This document shows, piece by piece, positions 50,675 to 58,345 of a stretch of 58,345 nt of DNA. The stretch is from Clostridia bacterium (lineage in GTDB: Bacteria; Bacillota; Clostridia; UMGS1810), in the NCBI GenBank assembly GCA_017397885.1, contig JAFQHQ010000023.1, forward strand, positions 1-58,345. Direction: 5' to 3'. A program made the position numbers and the translations under genes. How positions within the stretch are numbered: position 1 is the stretch's first letter; every line of letters starts with the position of its first letter. The notes beneath the pieces are model-generated. The model was not told the DNA's origin. It did not search any database and was given only the letters and a program-made list of their open reading frames with translations.

Positions 50675-53101
50675 ATGAAAAAAACAATGAAAAAACTTCT
50701 TGCTTCAATTCTCGCTCTTGCAATGGTTCTTACACTTGCTCCGCTTGCTTCTTTTGCAGAAGAAGCAGTTGAAGAGACAGTTGACACAAGCTTTGTGTTC
50801 GGCAGTTCCTACGGTAGCTACAACAACACAAAGGTTCCCGTGTATGAACTTGGTGGTCTTGGCGGAAAAGCTGCCGATGACACAGCAATGGCTTTCGTTT
50901 ATGAAGGTGAAGAAGCAACAGCCGATGTTACAAGATGGTACTATCCCGTAACTCACCTTGACGAAACCGTATATGCAAGCTCCGGCTCAGGCCCCAGCGT
51001 TCACTTTGCATTCAACATCTATGCTGATGGCGGTGCAATAGCAAGAATGGGTTATAACAATTCCTACAATTTGCTTTTGTGGCAGCCCGACGGCACAGTT
51101 AATTACACCGATGACGGTGTTGCTAAAACCATAACCATGGAACGTGGCAAATGGCACAGAGTTGCTGTTGCTTTAAACAACAATGGCGGTGGTCGTTTTG
51201 CGCTCTACATTGACGGTGTTAAGCTTGCTGAAAAAGCCGATGCAAGTTGGAATGCAAATATCGATGCCAAGCTTAATCTTTCATTCGGTATCGAAATAGG
51301 CTCAACAAAAGGTACTGTTGCCTATGACGACCCCATGGTAGGCTTTGCACAGACCAATGATGAAAAATATAACAATACGGTAGCACCCGATGATGTGGCA
51401 AAAGCAGAATCCACATCTCTCATAAGCATTGACACAACAGCAAAAACTCTTGTTGCAAAAACTCTCTTTACCGATTATACCGAGTTTATGACTGCAGTTT
51501 GCGAAAGCTTCACAAATGAATCTGAAGTGCTTTTCTACAATGCAGATATGAGTGCAAGCGCAACATCTGTTGAAGAGGCAAAAACTGTTGTTGTAAAAAC
51601 AATCAACGGTGCTTATGAATATTACACGGTTGATGAATATGAATTGACACCCATTGATATCATCGGTCTCAAAAAGACGGCTGATGACTCTACAATCGCT
51701 GACGATAACTGGAAAGGTAACATTCAGATTGTAGGAAACGAAAAGGTTGCAGTATATTCCAGCACACTTCGCAATCTTTCCTGCGTATCTTCCGAACGTT
51801 TGATTGAAGGTCTTGAATCTGCAAACGGATTCACACTTTCTTATGTTGATGAAAACAAAGAAGATGCAGTTTCCGACAGTGTAAACAAGGGCTACATTAA
51901 AGCAACAAAAGAAGGCGTAGATGATATCTATGTTGAAATCGTTGACAAATACAACTATGTTTCCTATGGCGATTTAAGTGCATTTACACTTGATAAACGT
52001 GGTGCAACACCAACAAATGCAACAGGCGTTGCAGGAAAAGCTGCTGATGATGTTTCCTACGGTTTTGCCGCAAGCGTACACACCTGGAAAGATGCAAAAT
52101 ATTATCACAGTGTTGAAGATGTTATCTCGGTAAATCCCGACGGCACACGTACATATGTTTTCAACATGTACACCGAAGGTGATGCAGTGGCTCGTATTGC
52201 CATGATGTATGGCACAAGTGCATACTATGTTGCAAAATGGGACGGTGCAACAGGTGATTTCTATGGACCAAAAGGCCCATCAAACAATACATCTCAAGGT
52301 ACATCAATGTCCGCAACTCCCGACTTAAACCTTGCAACAGGTCGTTGGCATCAGGTTGCAATCACAATGGACAGAGGTACCGGCGGAAGAATTGAAATGT
52401 ATGTTGACGGTGTTCTTTTACAAAGAGTAATCGATGAAAACCTTGGTTGGAACAACTATACAGGCATTGGCTTTGGTGTTGGTTATGAAGAGTCAACAGG
52501 TAAGGTTCTTTTTGATGACATCGAAATCTACAACGGTTTCTATGACAAAGATGCATCCGCAGTTGCTCACAAAACCTCATCAAAAGATTTTGCCATTGAC
52601 TGTGCAAACAAAGTTATATACTATCAGAACATGACTTCTGCATCAGAACTTAGTGCGGCAGTTCTTGCAAATACAACTGCATCCTCTGCAAAGGTATACA
52701 CCGACGAAACTTTCGCTGCAGAAGCTGCAGAACTTACAGCCGACACCGTTGTATGGGTTAAGTCTCCAGATGGATTAAGAGACGAATACTACACTCTCAA
52801 AGCTTATTCCGAGCTTCCCGAACCCGTAGTTTCAATCACTCCTTCTGTATCGACATTTACAGTTGAAATGAGCCTTGCTTCAAGTGCCGAAGATTATGTT
52901 TGCTATGTTGCAACCTATAATGAAGCAGGAAAGCTTGTTACAATAACAACACTGCCTATGACTGAGGATATGGTTTTCAATACCTATTCAAAGAAGCTTG
53001 CTTACGGTGCAGGCGGAGTAAGTGCGAAAGTATTCCTCTGGAAAAACAGCATTGCTCCCGTAGCATATGCAGAAGCTGAGGCACCCGTACCGGCTGAATA
53101 A
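50675..53101 (+). CDS. Secreted protein with two LamG-like domains, tandem paralogue 3
   Basis: This 808-residue protein is the closest relative of the preceding one. A signal peptide (MKKTMKKLLASILALAMVLT, cut after SFA near residue 29) is followed by two LamG-like domains (about 35-225 and 410-625). These contain HFAFNIYADGGAIARMGY, MERGKWHRVAVAL and TGRWHQVAITMDRG. A final sandwich has VCYVATYNEAGKLV and SAKVFLWKNSIAPV. I start it at 50675, after AAAGGGTGG. The upstream frame has no initiation signal. No cell-wall anchor is seen. It closes the LamG-like array before a GC-rich hairpin. Confidence 0.76.
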   Translation: MKKTMKKLLASILALAMVLTLAPLASFAEEAVEETVDTSFVFGSSYGSYNNTKVPVYELGGLGGKAADDTAMAFVYEGEEATADVTRWYYPVTHLDETVYASSGSGPSVHFAFNIYADGGAIARMGYNNSYNLLLWQPDGTVNYTDDGVAKTITMERGKWHRVAVALNNNGGGRFALYIDGVKLAEKADASWNANIDAKLNLSFGIEIGSTKGTVAYDDPMVGFAQTNDEKYNNTVAPDDVAKAESTSLISIDTTAKTLVAKTLFTDYTEFMTAVCESFTNESEVLFYNADMSASATSVEEAKTVVVKTINGAYEYYTVDEYELTPIDIIGLKKTADDSTIADDNWKGNIQIVGNEKVAVYSSTLRNLSCVSSERLIEGLESANGFTLSYVDENKEDAVSDSVNKGYIKATKEGVDDIYVEIVDKYNYVSYGDLSAFTLDKRGATPTNATGVAGKAADDVSYGFAASVHTWKDAKYYHSVEDVISVNPDGTRTYVFNMYTEGDAVARIAMMYGTSAYYVAKWDGATGDFYGPKGPSNNTSQGTSMSATPDLNLATGRWHQVAITMDRGTGGRIEMYVDGVLLQRVIDENLGWNNYTGIGFGVGYEESTGKVLFDDIEIYNGFYDKDASAVAHKTSSKDFAIDCANKVIYYQNMTSASELSAAVLANTTASSAKVYTDETFAAEAAELTADTVVWVKSPDGLRDEYYTLKAYSELPEPVVSITPSVSTFTVEMSLASSAEDYVCYVATYNEAGKLVTITTLPMTEDMVFNTYSKKLAYGAGGVSAKVFLWKNSIAPVAYAEAEAPVPAE

Positions 53102-53191
53102 TATGATTTAATTTAAAACGAAAAACAAATTGTCATAAATTATATCGTTAACGACCGACAATTCGGTGTTGGTTGTTGAGGCTAACATCGG

Positions 53192-53212
53192 GGGCGGCGG
53201 ATTCCGCCGCCC
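53192..53212 (+). terminator. GC-rich hairpin after the LamG-like array
   Basis: GGGCGGCGG (53192-53200) pairs with CCGCCGCCC (53204-53212) around a three-base loop, followed by TCTTGTGTT. The T-run is weak, so termination is likely but partial. Confidence 0.6.
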
Positions 53213-53257
53213 TCTTGTGTTACAAAGAATTTGTAAACAAAAGCATGGTTTTTTTGA

Positions 53258-53286
53258 TGTAAAATGAGGTTAATACTTCATATAAT
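53258..53286 (+). promoter_or_regulatory. Candidate promoter of the GH20-GH88 operon
   Basis: TATAAT (53281-53286) has a weak -35 (TGTAAA at 53258-53263, 17-bp spacer). The imperfect inverted repeat ATGAGGT-taat-ACTTCAT (53264-53281) fills the spacer and could bind a regulator. Transcripts would run through the 241-bp repeat before reaching the gene. Confidence 0.35.
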
Positions 53287-53356
53287 GAAATTTTTCTTAA
53301 CAGAAACAAAGTTTAAACGTACTGTTAAAGTTTGTGATTATTCTAATCAGAAAATA

Positions 53357-53597
53357 TAAATTGGAGTTTATCGGGCTGTTTGAAGATGAAATGAACACCA
53401 GAGCGTTGCCTCCTTTGTGTAAAGGGAGGGGGACCGCGTAAGCGGTGGAGGGATTGTAACAAACTGCCTCAATTGCAGTATTTGTGCTTGCTTAGGATAT
53501 TTATCATTTAACAATCCCTCAGTCACTTCGTGACAGCTCCCTTTACACAAGGGAGCCTTTCGCACTTGTGTTAAACAGAGCGACAAACCACAATTTA
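53357..53597. repeat. 241-bp palindromic repeat, copy 2 (MITE-like)
   Basis: Same length and layout as the copy at 46567-46807, roughly 85-90% identical by eye. Its ends are TAAATTGGAGTTTATCGG and CGACAAACCACAATTTA. The central block GGTGGAGGGATTGTAACAAA is unchanged between copies, while the tips and the middle spacer vary. It lies upstream of the GH20 gene. Confidence 0.85.
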
Positions 53598-53679
53598 AAA
53601 ACTTTGCTTTCGCTTACAAATTCTTTGTGAATCAGAGAACAACAATAATATAAATTTTTATAACTTTGGAGGGATAACA

Positions 53680-55455
53680 ATGATTTTTCCAACCCCGAAA
53701 CACGAACAGTATTTTGAAAAGTCATATGCAATGAAAGCCTATGACGAAAATCTCGACCTTTTGTATCTTTATGAAAAATACAAAAACGGTAACGAAGATT
53801 TGACAATCAAAAATGATGTTACACTCAAAGAAGATGCCTACATTCTTGAGATTGACGAAAACGGTATCACAGTTACGGCAGGGTATGAAAACGGTGTTTT
53901 CAGAGCTGTTACAAGCTTAAAACAGCTTCTTAAACAAAACGGAGCAAGTCTTCCTTACTGTGAAGTTAAGGATGATCCCGATTTTGTTAAACGTAGCTAT
54001 ATGCTCGACATCAGCCGTTGCCGTATGCTAAAGCCGGAATACATTTGTCGTCTCATTGACCTTCTTGCTGACCTCAAATACAATGAGTTCCAGCTCTATA
54101 TGGAAAGCTTCTGCTTCAAATACGATACTCTCAGCGAATACACAAAAGACTTTGACTGTCTCGATGCCGACGACATCAAATTCCTTGACCAATACTGTGC
54201 TGACCGTTTCATAGATCTCGTTCCGAATCAGAACTGCTTCGGACATCTTGCACTGTGGCTTGACCAGGACGAATTCAAACATCTCAGAATAGGTAACGAC
54301 GAAGTTAACACAGGCACAATCAATCCTCTCCTTGATGAATCCTTTGAATTTGTTGATAAGCTTTTCTCTGCTCTTTTGCCAAACTTCCGTTCGGAATATG
54401 TTAATATCGGTCTTGACGAAGCATACGGTCTCGGTAAATATCAGATTGAAGAGCTTTGTAACGAGATTGGTCCCGAAAATGTATTTATGGACTGGCTTAA
54501 CAAAGTTGCCGATCACATTAAGAAAAAATACAACAAAAAAGTTCAGTTCTGGTCAGATATGGTTTGCGGCTATCCCGAAAGCTTTAAAAGAGTTCCCGAA
54601 GGTGCAATTGCTCTTAACTGGGGCTATGACATAGCCAAAACAGCTCTCCTCGAACGCCGTTGTATGGATCTTAAAGCCAAAAATACCCCTTACTACATCT
54701 GCCCGGGTAATGCCACCTGGATTGCGCTCACGGGTCGCTTTGATGTTTGCAGTGTGAATCTTCGTGCCTGCGGTGAATTTGGAAGAGAACACGGTGCAAT
54801 CGGCTACATGGTAACCGACTGGGGATGCGGCGAGGGTCACACCCATTTCCCCGTGTGGAGTCTTGTTCCTGCAGCTCTCGGCGGTCAGTATGCATGGAAT
54901 GTGGGTGAGCCTCAAAACGGCGGTACACTAAAAGCTCACAACATACACAACTCCGAAAAATATATTGACGAAAATATATTTGGCGGTGCAAAGGTTTCAC
55001 GCTGGCTCTATAAGCTTGCTCAGTACTATCTCCTTGAACCCGAAAGAATTCACTGCTCAACAATGTGCGGTTTCATCATCAGAAAGCCTTTGAATGAAAC
55101 TGCTGTTGAACCATTCTTCGACCTGAAAGATTGCGGCGATGATTTCTACTTTGAAAATGTAACAGCATATGTTCAGAAATGTATTGATGCAGTTGAAAAA
55201 ATTGACTTTGACGAAAATTGGAAACGTCAGGTTATTGTTAATGCAAAAATGGTAATTTTGTCTTCCGACCTTTGCATAATCCGTATGCATCAGACCGCAG
55301 AAAACGATGAAATCGACCGTTTGGTTGCTCTTATCGACGAGATTCACGAAGAATATACATACCTTTGGGACAAAGAAAATTATCCCGAAGGAAAAGACCA
55401 CTTCCTCTCACAGATTCGTGACAGAAAAAAAGAACTTTTGGCAATGAGAAAATAA
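53680..55455 (+). CDS. Glycoside hydrolase family 20 (beta-N-acetylhexosaminidase-type), intracellular
   Basis: This 591-residue protein removes terminal beta-linked N-acetylhexosamine if it acts as the family does. The small N-domain (about 1-100) ends with GVFRAVTSLKQLLKQNG. The TIM barrel starts at KRSYMLDISRCRMLKPEYIC. The catalytic Asp-Glu pair is at residues 246-247 (NIGLDEAYG), and an aromatic subsite reads ALNWGYD and later YMVTDWGCGEG. No signal peptide is present, so it acts on imported oligosaccharides. GGAGGG precedes the ATG. A ceramidase-like gene and a GH88 gene follow closely, forming a catabolic operon. Confidence 0.83.
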   Translation: MIFPTPKHEQYFEKSYAMKAYDENLDLLYLYEKYKNGNEDLTIKNDVTLKEDAYILEIDENGITVTAGYENGVFRAVTSLKQLLKQNGASLPYCEVKDDPDFVKRSYMLDISRCRMLKPEYICRLIDLLADLKYNEFQLYMESFCFKYDTLSEYTKDFDCLDADDIKFLDQYCADRFIDLVPNQNCFGHLALWLDQDEFKHLRIGNDEVNTGTINPLLDESFEFVDKLFSALLPNFRSEYVNIGLDEAYGLGKYQIEELCNEIGPENVFMDWLNKVADHIKKKYNKKVQFWSDMVCGYPESFKRVPEGAIALNWGYDIAKTALLERRCMDLKAKNTPYYICPGNATWIALTGRFDVCSVNLRACGEFGREHGAIGYMVTDWGCGEGHTHFPVWSLVPAALGGQYAWNVGEPQNGGTLKAHNIHNSEKYIDENIFGGAKVSRWLYKLAQYYLLEPERIHCSTMCGFIIRKPLNETAVEPFFDLKDCGDDFYFENVTAYVQKCIDAVEKIDFDENWKRQVIVNAKMVILSSDLCIIRMHQTAENDEIDRLVALIDEIHEEYTYLWDKENYPEGKDHFLSQIRDRKKELLAMRK

Positions 55456-55475
55456 ATTTAAATGGAGGTATATCT

Positions 55476-56759
55476 ATGAAAGCAGCAGTTTACGAAAGTG
55501 ATATTACCCCTCCGTTGGGATGTTACATGACCGGCTACGGCAGAGACCGCCGTGCCAAAGAAGTCTACAGTAAATTACATGCAAAATCTCTTGTAATCGA
55601 ACAAAACGGTAAATACGCCGTGGTTATTTCGGTTGATATTTGTGAATATCCTTCCGAAATGCCGGAAATTGTTACCAAAAGAATTGAAGAATACACCGGC
55701 ATCAAACCCGAATGCGTGTGCATCCATTCTACCCATGCCCACTGCGGTGCACCCGTAACGGATAATCCCAACATCAATTGCTTTGCTGACCCCGAATATA
55801 AGCATGTATTTTTCCGTCTTGTTGCCGATTCAGCAATTCTTGCCTTCAATCGCCTTGATGATGCAAAGCTCTATTTTGCAAAAACAGAGGTTCCCGGCAT
55901 TGCAAGAAACCGTTGCTCTGTTCTGAAAGACGGTACCCTCAAAACCTTTGAGGTTGACCCCGAAAAGATTGAGCGACCAATCACAGAGCCCGACAACAGT
56001 CTTCCTGTTTTGATGATAGAACAAAAGGGCGAAAAAATCGGTGCTCTCTACACCTTCGGATGTCATCAGGACACAATGGGCAGAAAGCCTGTTGACGGCT
56101 ACAGCGGCGATTATTCGGCTTTTGTGTCGGAACATCTGAAGGATGTTTACGGCAGACATTTTGTAAGCATCTACCTTGCTGCTCCCTCCGGAGACATCAA
56201 CACCTTCAATCCCTTTGGCAAAACCGAAGAAGAAAAATCGTGTCGGTATGATAAAATAGCCCTTAAGCTTTCCGATGCAATCAAAAGTCTTGATTCCTTT
56301 GAAGAAATTGACGGCGAGTTAACCGTAGTTAAAGAAAAAGTCGTTCTCAGAAAAAGAATGTATGACGATGATGAATTTTACAAGCTTCTCGCTCAATATG
56401 CTGATGCAAAATCACTTTTCCAGATTTCAAATCTGGTATACTACAAGAAAACAGAAGCCGATGTTCCCGTTGATATGTATGTTCAGGTGATTTCAATAGG
56501 GGACTTTGCACTCTATGTTTATCCCGGTGAAATGTTTTGCGAATATTCTCACCGCACAAAGGCGAGATCTCCATTTAAGTATAACATGGTTTGTGAAAAT
56601 TCAAATGCATATGGCGGCTATGTTCCTGTTCCCGAGGCCTTTGTTCCCGGGAACAAGCTCTACGAAACATCACCTGCCTACGACAGCTACCTTGAAGTTA
56701 ACGCAGGAGAAATTCTTTATGAAAATATTATGAGAATAGCAAAAGAAATTAAAAATTGA
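55476..56759 (+). CDS. Neutral/alkaline ceramidase-like N-terminal domain hydrolase
   Basis: This 427-residue protein resembles the N-terminal catalytic domain of neutral ceramidase. The opening ESDITPPLGCYMTGYG, SVDICEYPSEMPEIV and HSTHAHCGAPV segments match, with the metal-binding histidines in the last. A third histidine lies in TFGCHQDTMG, and the later APSGDINTF motif is also typical. No signal peptide or C-terminal ceramidase domain is present. Stand-alone forms are common in bacterial carbohydrate clusters, and their substrates are unknown; amide bond cleavage such as N-deacetylation of an amino sugar is a plausible guess. It lies between GH20 and GH88 with gaps of 20 and 10 bases. Confidence 0.77.
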   Translation: MKAAVYESDITPPLGCYMTGYGRDRRAKEVYSKLHAKSLVIEQNGKYAVVISVDICEYPSEMPEIVTKRIEEYTGIKPECVCIHSTHAHCGAPVTDNPNINCFADPEYKHVFFRLVADSAILAFNRLDDAKLYFAKTEVPGIARNRCSVLKDGTLKTFEVDPEKIERPITEPDNSLPVLMIEQKGEKIGALYTFGCHQDTMGRKPVDGYSGDYSAFVSEHLKDVYGRHFVSIYLAAPSGDINTFNPFGKTEEEKSCRYDKIALKLSDAIKSLDSFEEIDGELTVVKEKVVLRKRMYDDDEFYKLLAQYADAKSLFQISNLVYYKKTEADVPVDMYVQVISIGDFALYVYPGEMFCEYSHRTKARSPFKYNMVCENSNAYGGYVPVPEAFVPGNKLYETSPAYDSYLEVNAGEILYENIMRIAKEIKN

Positions 56760-56769
56760 GGTGAACAAA

Positions 56770-57990
56770 ATGATTGGCAGAAATGACATTAAAATCAATA
56801 ACCCCGAAAGATTTAAAGGCAATCATTCAATAGCTCCCGAAAAACTAAAAAAAGCTATTGAAAAAGCAACAGGCAAGCTTGCTGCAAAACTTGAACTTTA
56901 TACAGATTACTTTCCTCAGAACATGAGAAAAAACTGTTATCATCTTTATGAAATGGGCGAGAACAACAACTGGCAAAGCGGTATGCTCACCGGATGTCTC
57001 ACTCTTGCCTATGACCTTACCGGGGACAAAAAGTTTTTAGATACTGCCCTCGGTCACATTCCGTCATATCAGACAAGATATGCCAACAGAGCGGAACGCA
57101 GGTATGATATGAACTCTCACGATGTGGGATTTGCTTTTTCTCCCTCCTGCGTTGCTCTTTACAAAATTACCGGCAATGAAGAGGCAAAAGAGCTTGCTCT
57201 TAATTCTGCAAGACATTTTTACAATGTTGCATACACTGAAAGAGGGGAATTTGTTCTTCGTTCGCCCCTCCGTGCAACAGAAGAATGGGCTTGTCGTACT
57301 ATGATGGACACCCTTATGAATGTTCCTTTGCTTTTCTGGGCGGGTGAAGAGCTTAACAATACTCGTTTCACGGAAGCTGCATACAATCAGAACAAAAAAA
57401 CCCGTGACCTTCTCATTCGTGCCGACGGTTCATCCTATCATCACTATCAGTTTGACATCGATACCCACGCTCCCGTAAAAGGCGTAACCTTCCAGGGACA
57501 CCGCGACGAATCAACCTGGTCAAGAGGTCATGCATGGGGCATTTACGGTTTCCCCGTGGCATATGACTACACCGGTGACGACTCCTTCCTTAAGGTTCAG
57601 AAAGATCAGATCGCATTTATGCTCAATCACCTTCCCGAAGACAATGTTCCTTACTGGGATTATGATTTCACAGACGGAGACGAACCTCGTGACACCTCTG
57701 CCGGTGCAATTTCAGCCTGTGGTATGCTTGAAGCTCTCAACTATATGGAAGAAGACGATCCCGACAGAGAAATTTATTATAATGCCGCTTGTATGCTTGT
57801 TGAGGCAATAATCGATGGCTACACCGGAGAAACCAACAAAAACGGTCAGTATTATGACGGACTTTTCTGGGGATGTACCGGTGCAAGACCCTTTGATCTT
57901 GGCATCGAGGGCTGTGCGCTATATGGTGACTATTTCTATCTTGAAGCACTCCTCAGGCTCACCAATCCCGACTGGAAGAGATATTGGTAA
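56770..57990 (+). CDS. GH88 unsaturated glucuronyl hydrolase
   Basis: GH88 enzymes remove the 4,5-unsaturated uronic acid that lyases leave at the non-reducing end of oligosaccharides. The 406-residue alpha/alpha barrel shows the family residues: MNSHDVGFAFSPS with the key Asp, GVTFQGHRDESTWSRGHAWG with the second Asp/Arg region, and DTSAGAISACGMLEAL. No signal peptide is present, so it works in the cytoplasm. GAGGTG stands 6 bases before the ATG at 56770; a GTG at 56761 overlaps that site. Together with the heparinase-type lyases upstream it strongly implies a uronic-acid polymer as substrate. Confidence 0.9.
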   Translation: MIGRNDIKINNPERFKGNHSIAPEKLKKAIEKATGKLAAKLELYTDYFPQNMRKNCYHLYEMGENNNWQSGMLTGCLTLAYDLTGDKKFLDTALGHIPSYQTRYANRAERRYDMNSHDVGFAFSPSCVALYKITGNEEAKELALNSARHFYNVAYTERGEFVLRSPLRATEEWACRTMMDTLMNVPLLFWAGEELNNTRFTEAAYNQNKKTRDLLIRADGSSYHHYQFDIDTHAPVKGVTFQGHRDESTWSRGHAWGIYGFPVAYDYTGDDSFLKVQKDQIAFMLNHLPEDNVPYWDYDFTDGDEPRDTSAGAISACGMLEALNYMEEDDPDREIYYNAACMLVEAIIDGYTGETNKNGQYYDGLFWGCTGARPFDLGIEGCALYGDYFYLEALLRLTNPDWKRYW

Positions 57991-58018
57991 TTAAAATATA
58001 ATAATTTGGAGGCGCAAT

Positions 58019-58345
58019 ATGAAAAAACTAACAAAAATCATAGCTGGCATCTCGGCATTTGTTCTTTTAGCTTCTGCTTTTGCAGGCTGTGAAGGTAACA
58101 ATGTCCAAACCCGAAGAAAATCCGACGGAAAAAGCTTTACCTATTGGGTTAACCTGGATGGCAGTACTCAAAACGCAGGGCTTACAAACAACAACGAAAT
58201 GTTTCTTTATCAGGAAATGGAAAAGAGAACCGGCGTTCACATTGATTTCATTCATCCTGCTACCGGCACTACCGGTGAAGCTGCAACAACAATGTTCCTT
58301 GATGAAGTTCTTCCCGACATCATCAAATACAGCTGGGATCAATAT
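58019..58345 (+). CDS. ABC-transporter solute-binding lipoprotein, N-terminal part (runs off the right edge)
   Basis: The first 109 residues are visible. A lipoprotein signal peptide (MKKLTKIIAGISAFVLLASA) ends in the lipobox AFAGC with Cys24 as the acylation site. The mature part reads FTYWVNLDGSTQNAG, then EMEKRTGVHIDFIHP and DEVLPDIIKYSWDQY, as in family 1 extracellular sugar-binding proteins of the LplA type. TTGGAGG precedes the ATG. No stop codon is reached before the window ends. As the fourth gene of the GH20-GH88 operon it probably feeds unsaturated oligosaccharides to an ABC permease encoded beyond the edge. Confidence 0.85.
   Translation, partial: MKKLTKIIAGISAFVLLASAFAGCEGNNVQTRRKSDGKSFTYWVNLDGSTQNAGLTNNNEMFLYQEMEKRTGVHIDFIHPATGTTGEAATTMFLDEVLPDIIKYSWDQY

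Larger units (their letters stand above)
53222..53628. repeat. Long-range inverted repeat enclosing a promoter-like site and the second 241-bp repeat
   Basis: The arm at 53222-53251 (starting ACAAAGAATTTGTAA) and the arm at 53599-53628 (ending TTACAAATTCTTTGT) are inverse copies matching at about 26 of 30 bases by eye. Between them lie a TATAAT-containing segment and the 241-bp element, which touches the right arm. The gap 53102-53679 has no gene. Confidence 0.6.

Overview
The window comes from an AT-rich, low-GC Gram-positive bacterium, most likely an uncultured anaerobic member of the class Clostridia. Supporting signs are spoVG with a Spo0A-type box upstream, a long-form hibernation factor, an YmfF/YmfH-like M16 peptidase pair, S-layer-homology (SLH) proteins with signal peptides, strong AGGAGG-type ribosome binding sites, frequent TTG starts, and sigma-A promoters with 17-bp spacers. 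No prophage, CRISPR array, rRNA or plasmid feature is visible.

The first 25.8 kb is mostly housekeeping. In order it holds: the start of pgk; an Lrp regulator/aminotransferase/trmL operon; spoVG; two M16 peptidases and lgt; mgtE behind a long structured leader; a HAD phosphatase and ppa; an SLH protein with a GH20-like protein; a CDF metal exporter divergent from a TetR regulator and an iron alcohol dehydrogenase; a hemolysin III membrane protein; an AEC transporter with metA; hpf; a tRNA-Gly/TtcA-like/tadA cluster; rpsB-tsf; and a small acidic membrane protein.

From about 25 kb to the right edge the window looks like one carbohydrate-use island. An RpiR regulator diverges from an isomerase-nagA-nagB-like operon for amino-sugar breakdown. 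Next come two AraC regulators mixed with two Gfo/Idh-type oxidoreductases and a sugar isomerase/epimerase. Then an operon encodes two SLH surface proteins and two very large secreted heparinase II/III-type lyases. Three tandem secreted proteins built from LamG-like domains follow. The island ends with a GH20 hexosaminidase, a ceramidase-like hydrolase, a GH88 unsaturated glucuronyl hydrolase and the start of a solute-binding lipoprotein.

Read together, lyases would cut a uronic-acid/N-acetylhexosamine polymer (glycosaminoglycan-like) at the cell surface. The lipoprotein and an ABC transporter beyond the edge would import the unsaturated oligosaccharides. Intracellular GH88 and GH20 would trim them, and NagA/NagB-like enzymes would feed the amino sugar into glycolysis. 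No sulfatase is in the window, so the substrate may be unsulfated or the sulfatases may lie elsewhere. The substrate is inferred, not shown.

The least explained items are: the mgtE leader RNA, which does not match the M-box I know; a pair of 241-bp palindromic mobile-looking repeats inside the lyase region, one nested inside a larger inverted repeat; the LamG-like tandem array, whose middle member has different codon use; and 20-21-bp-spaced direct repeats in front of two operons.
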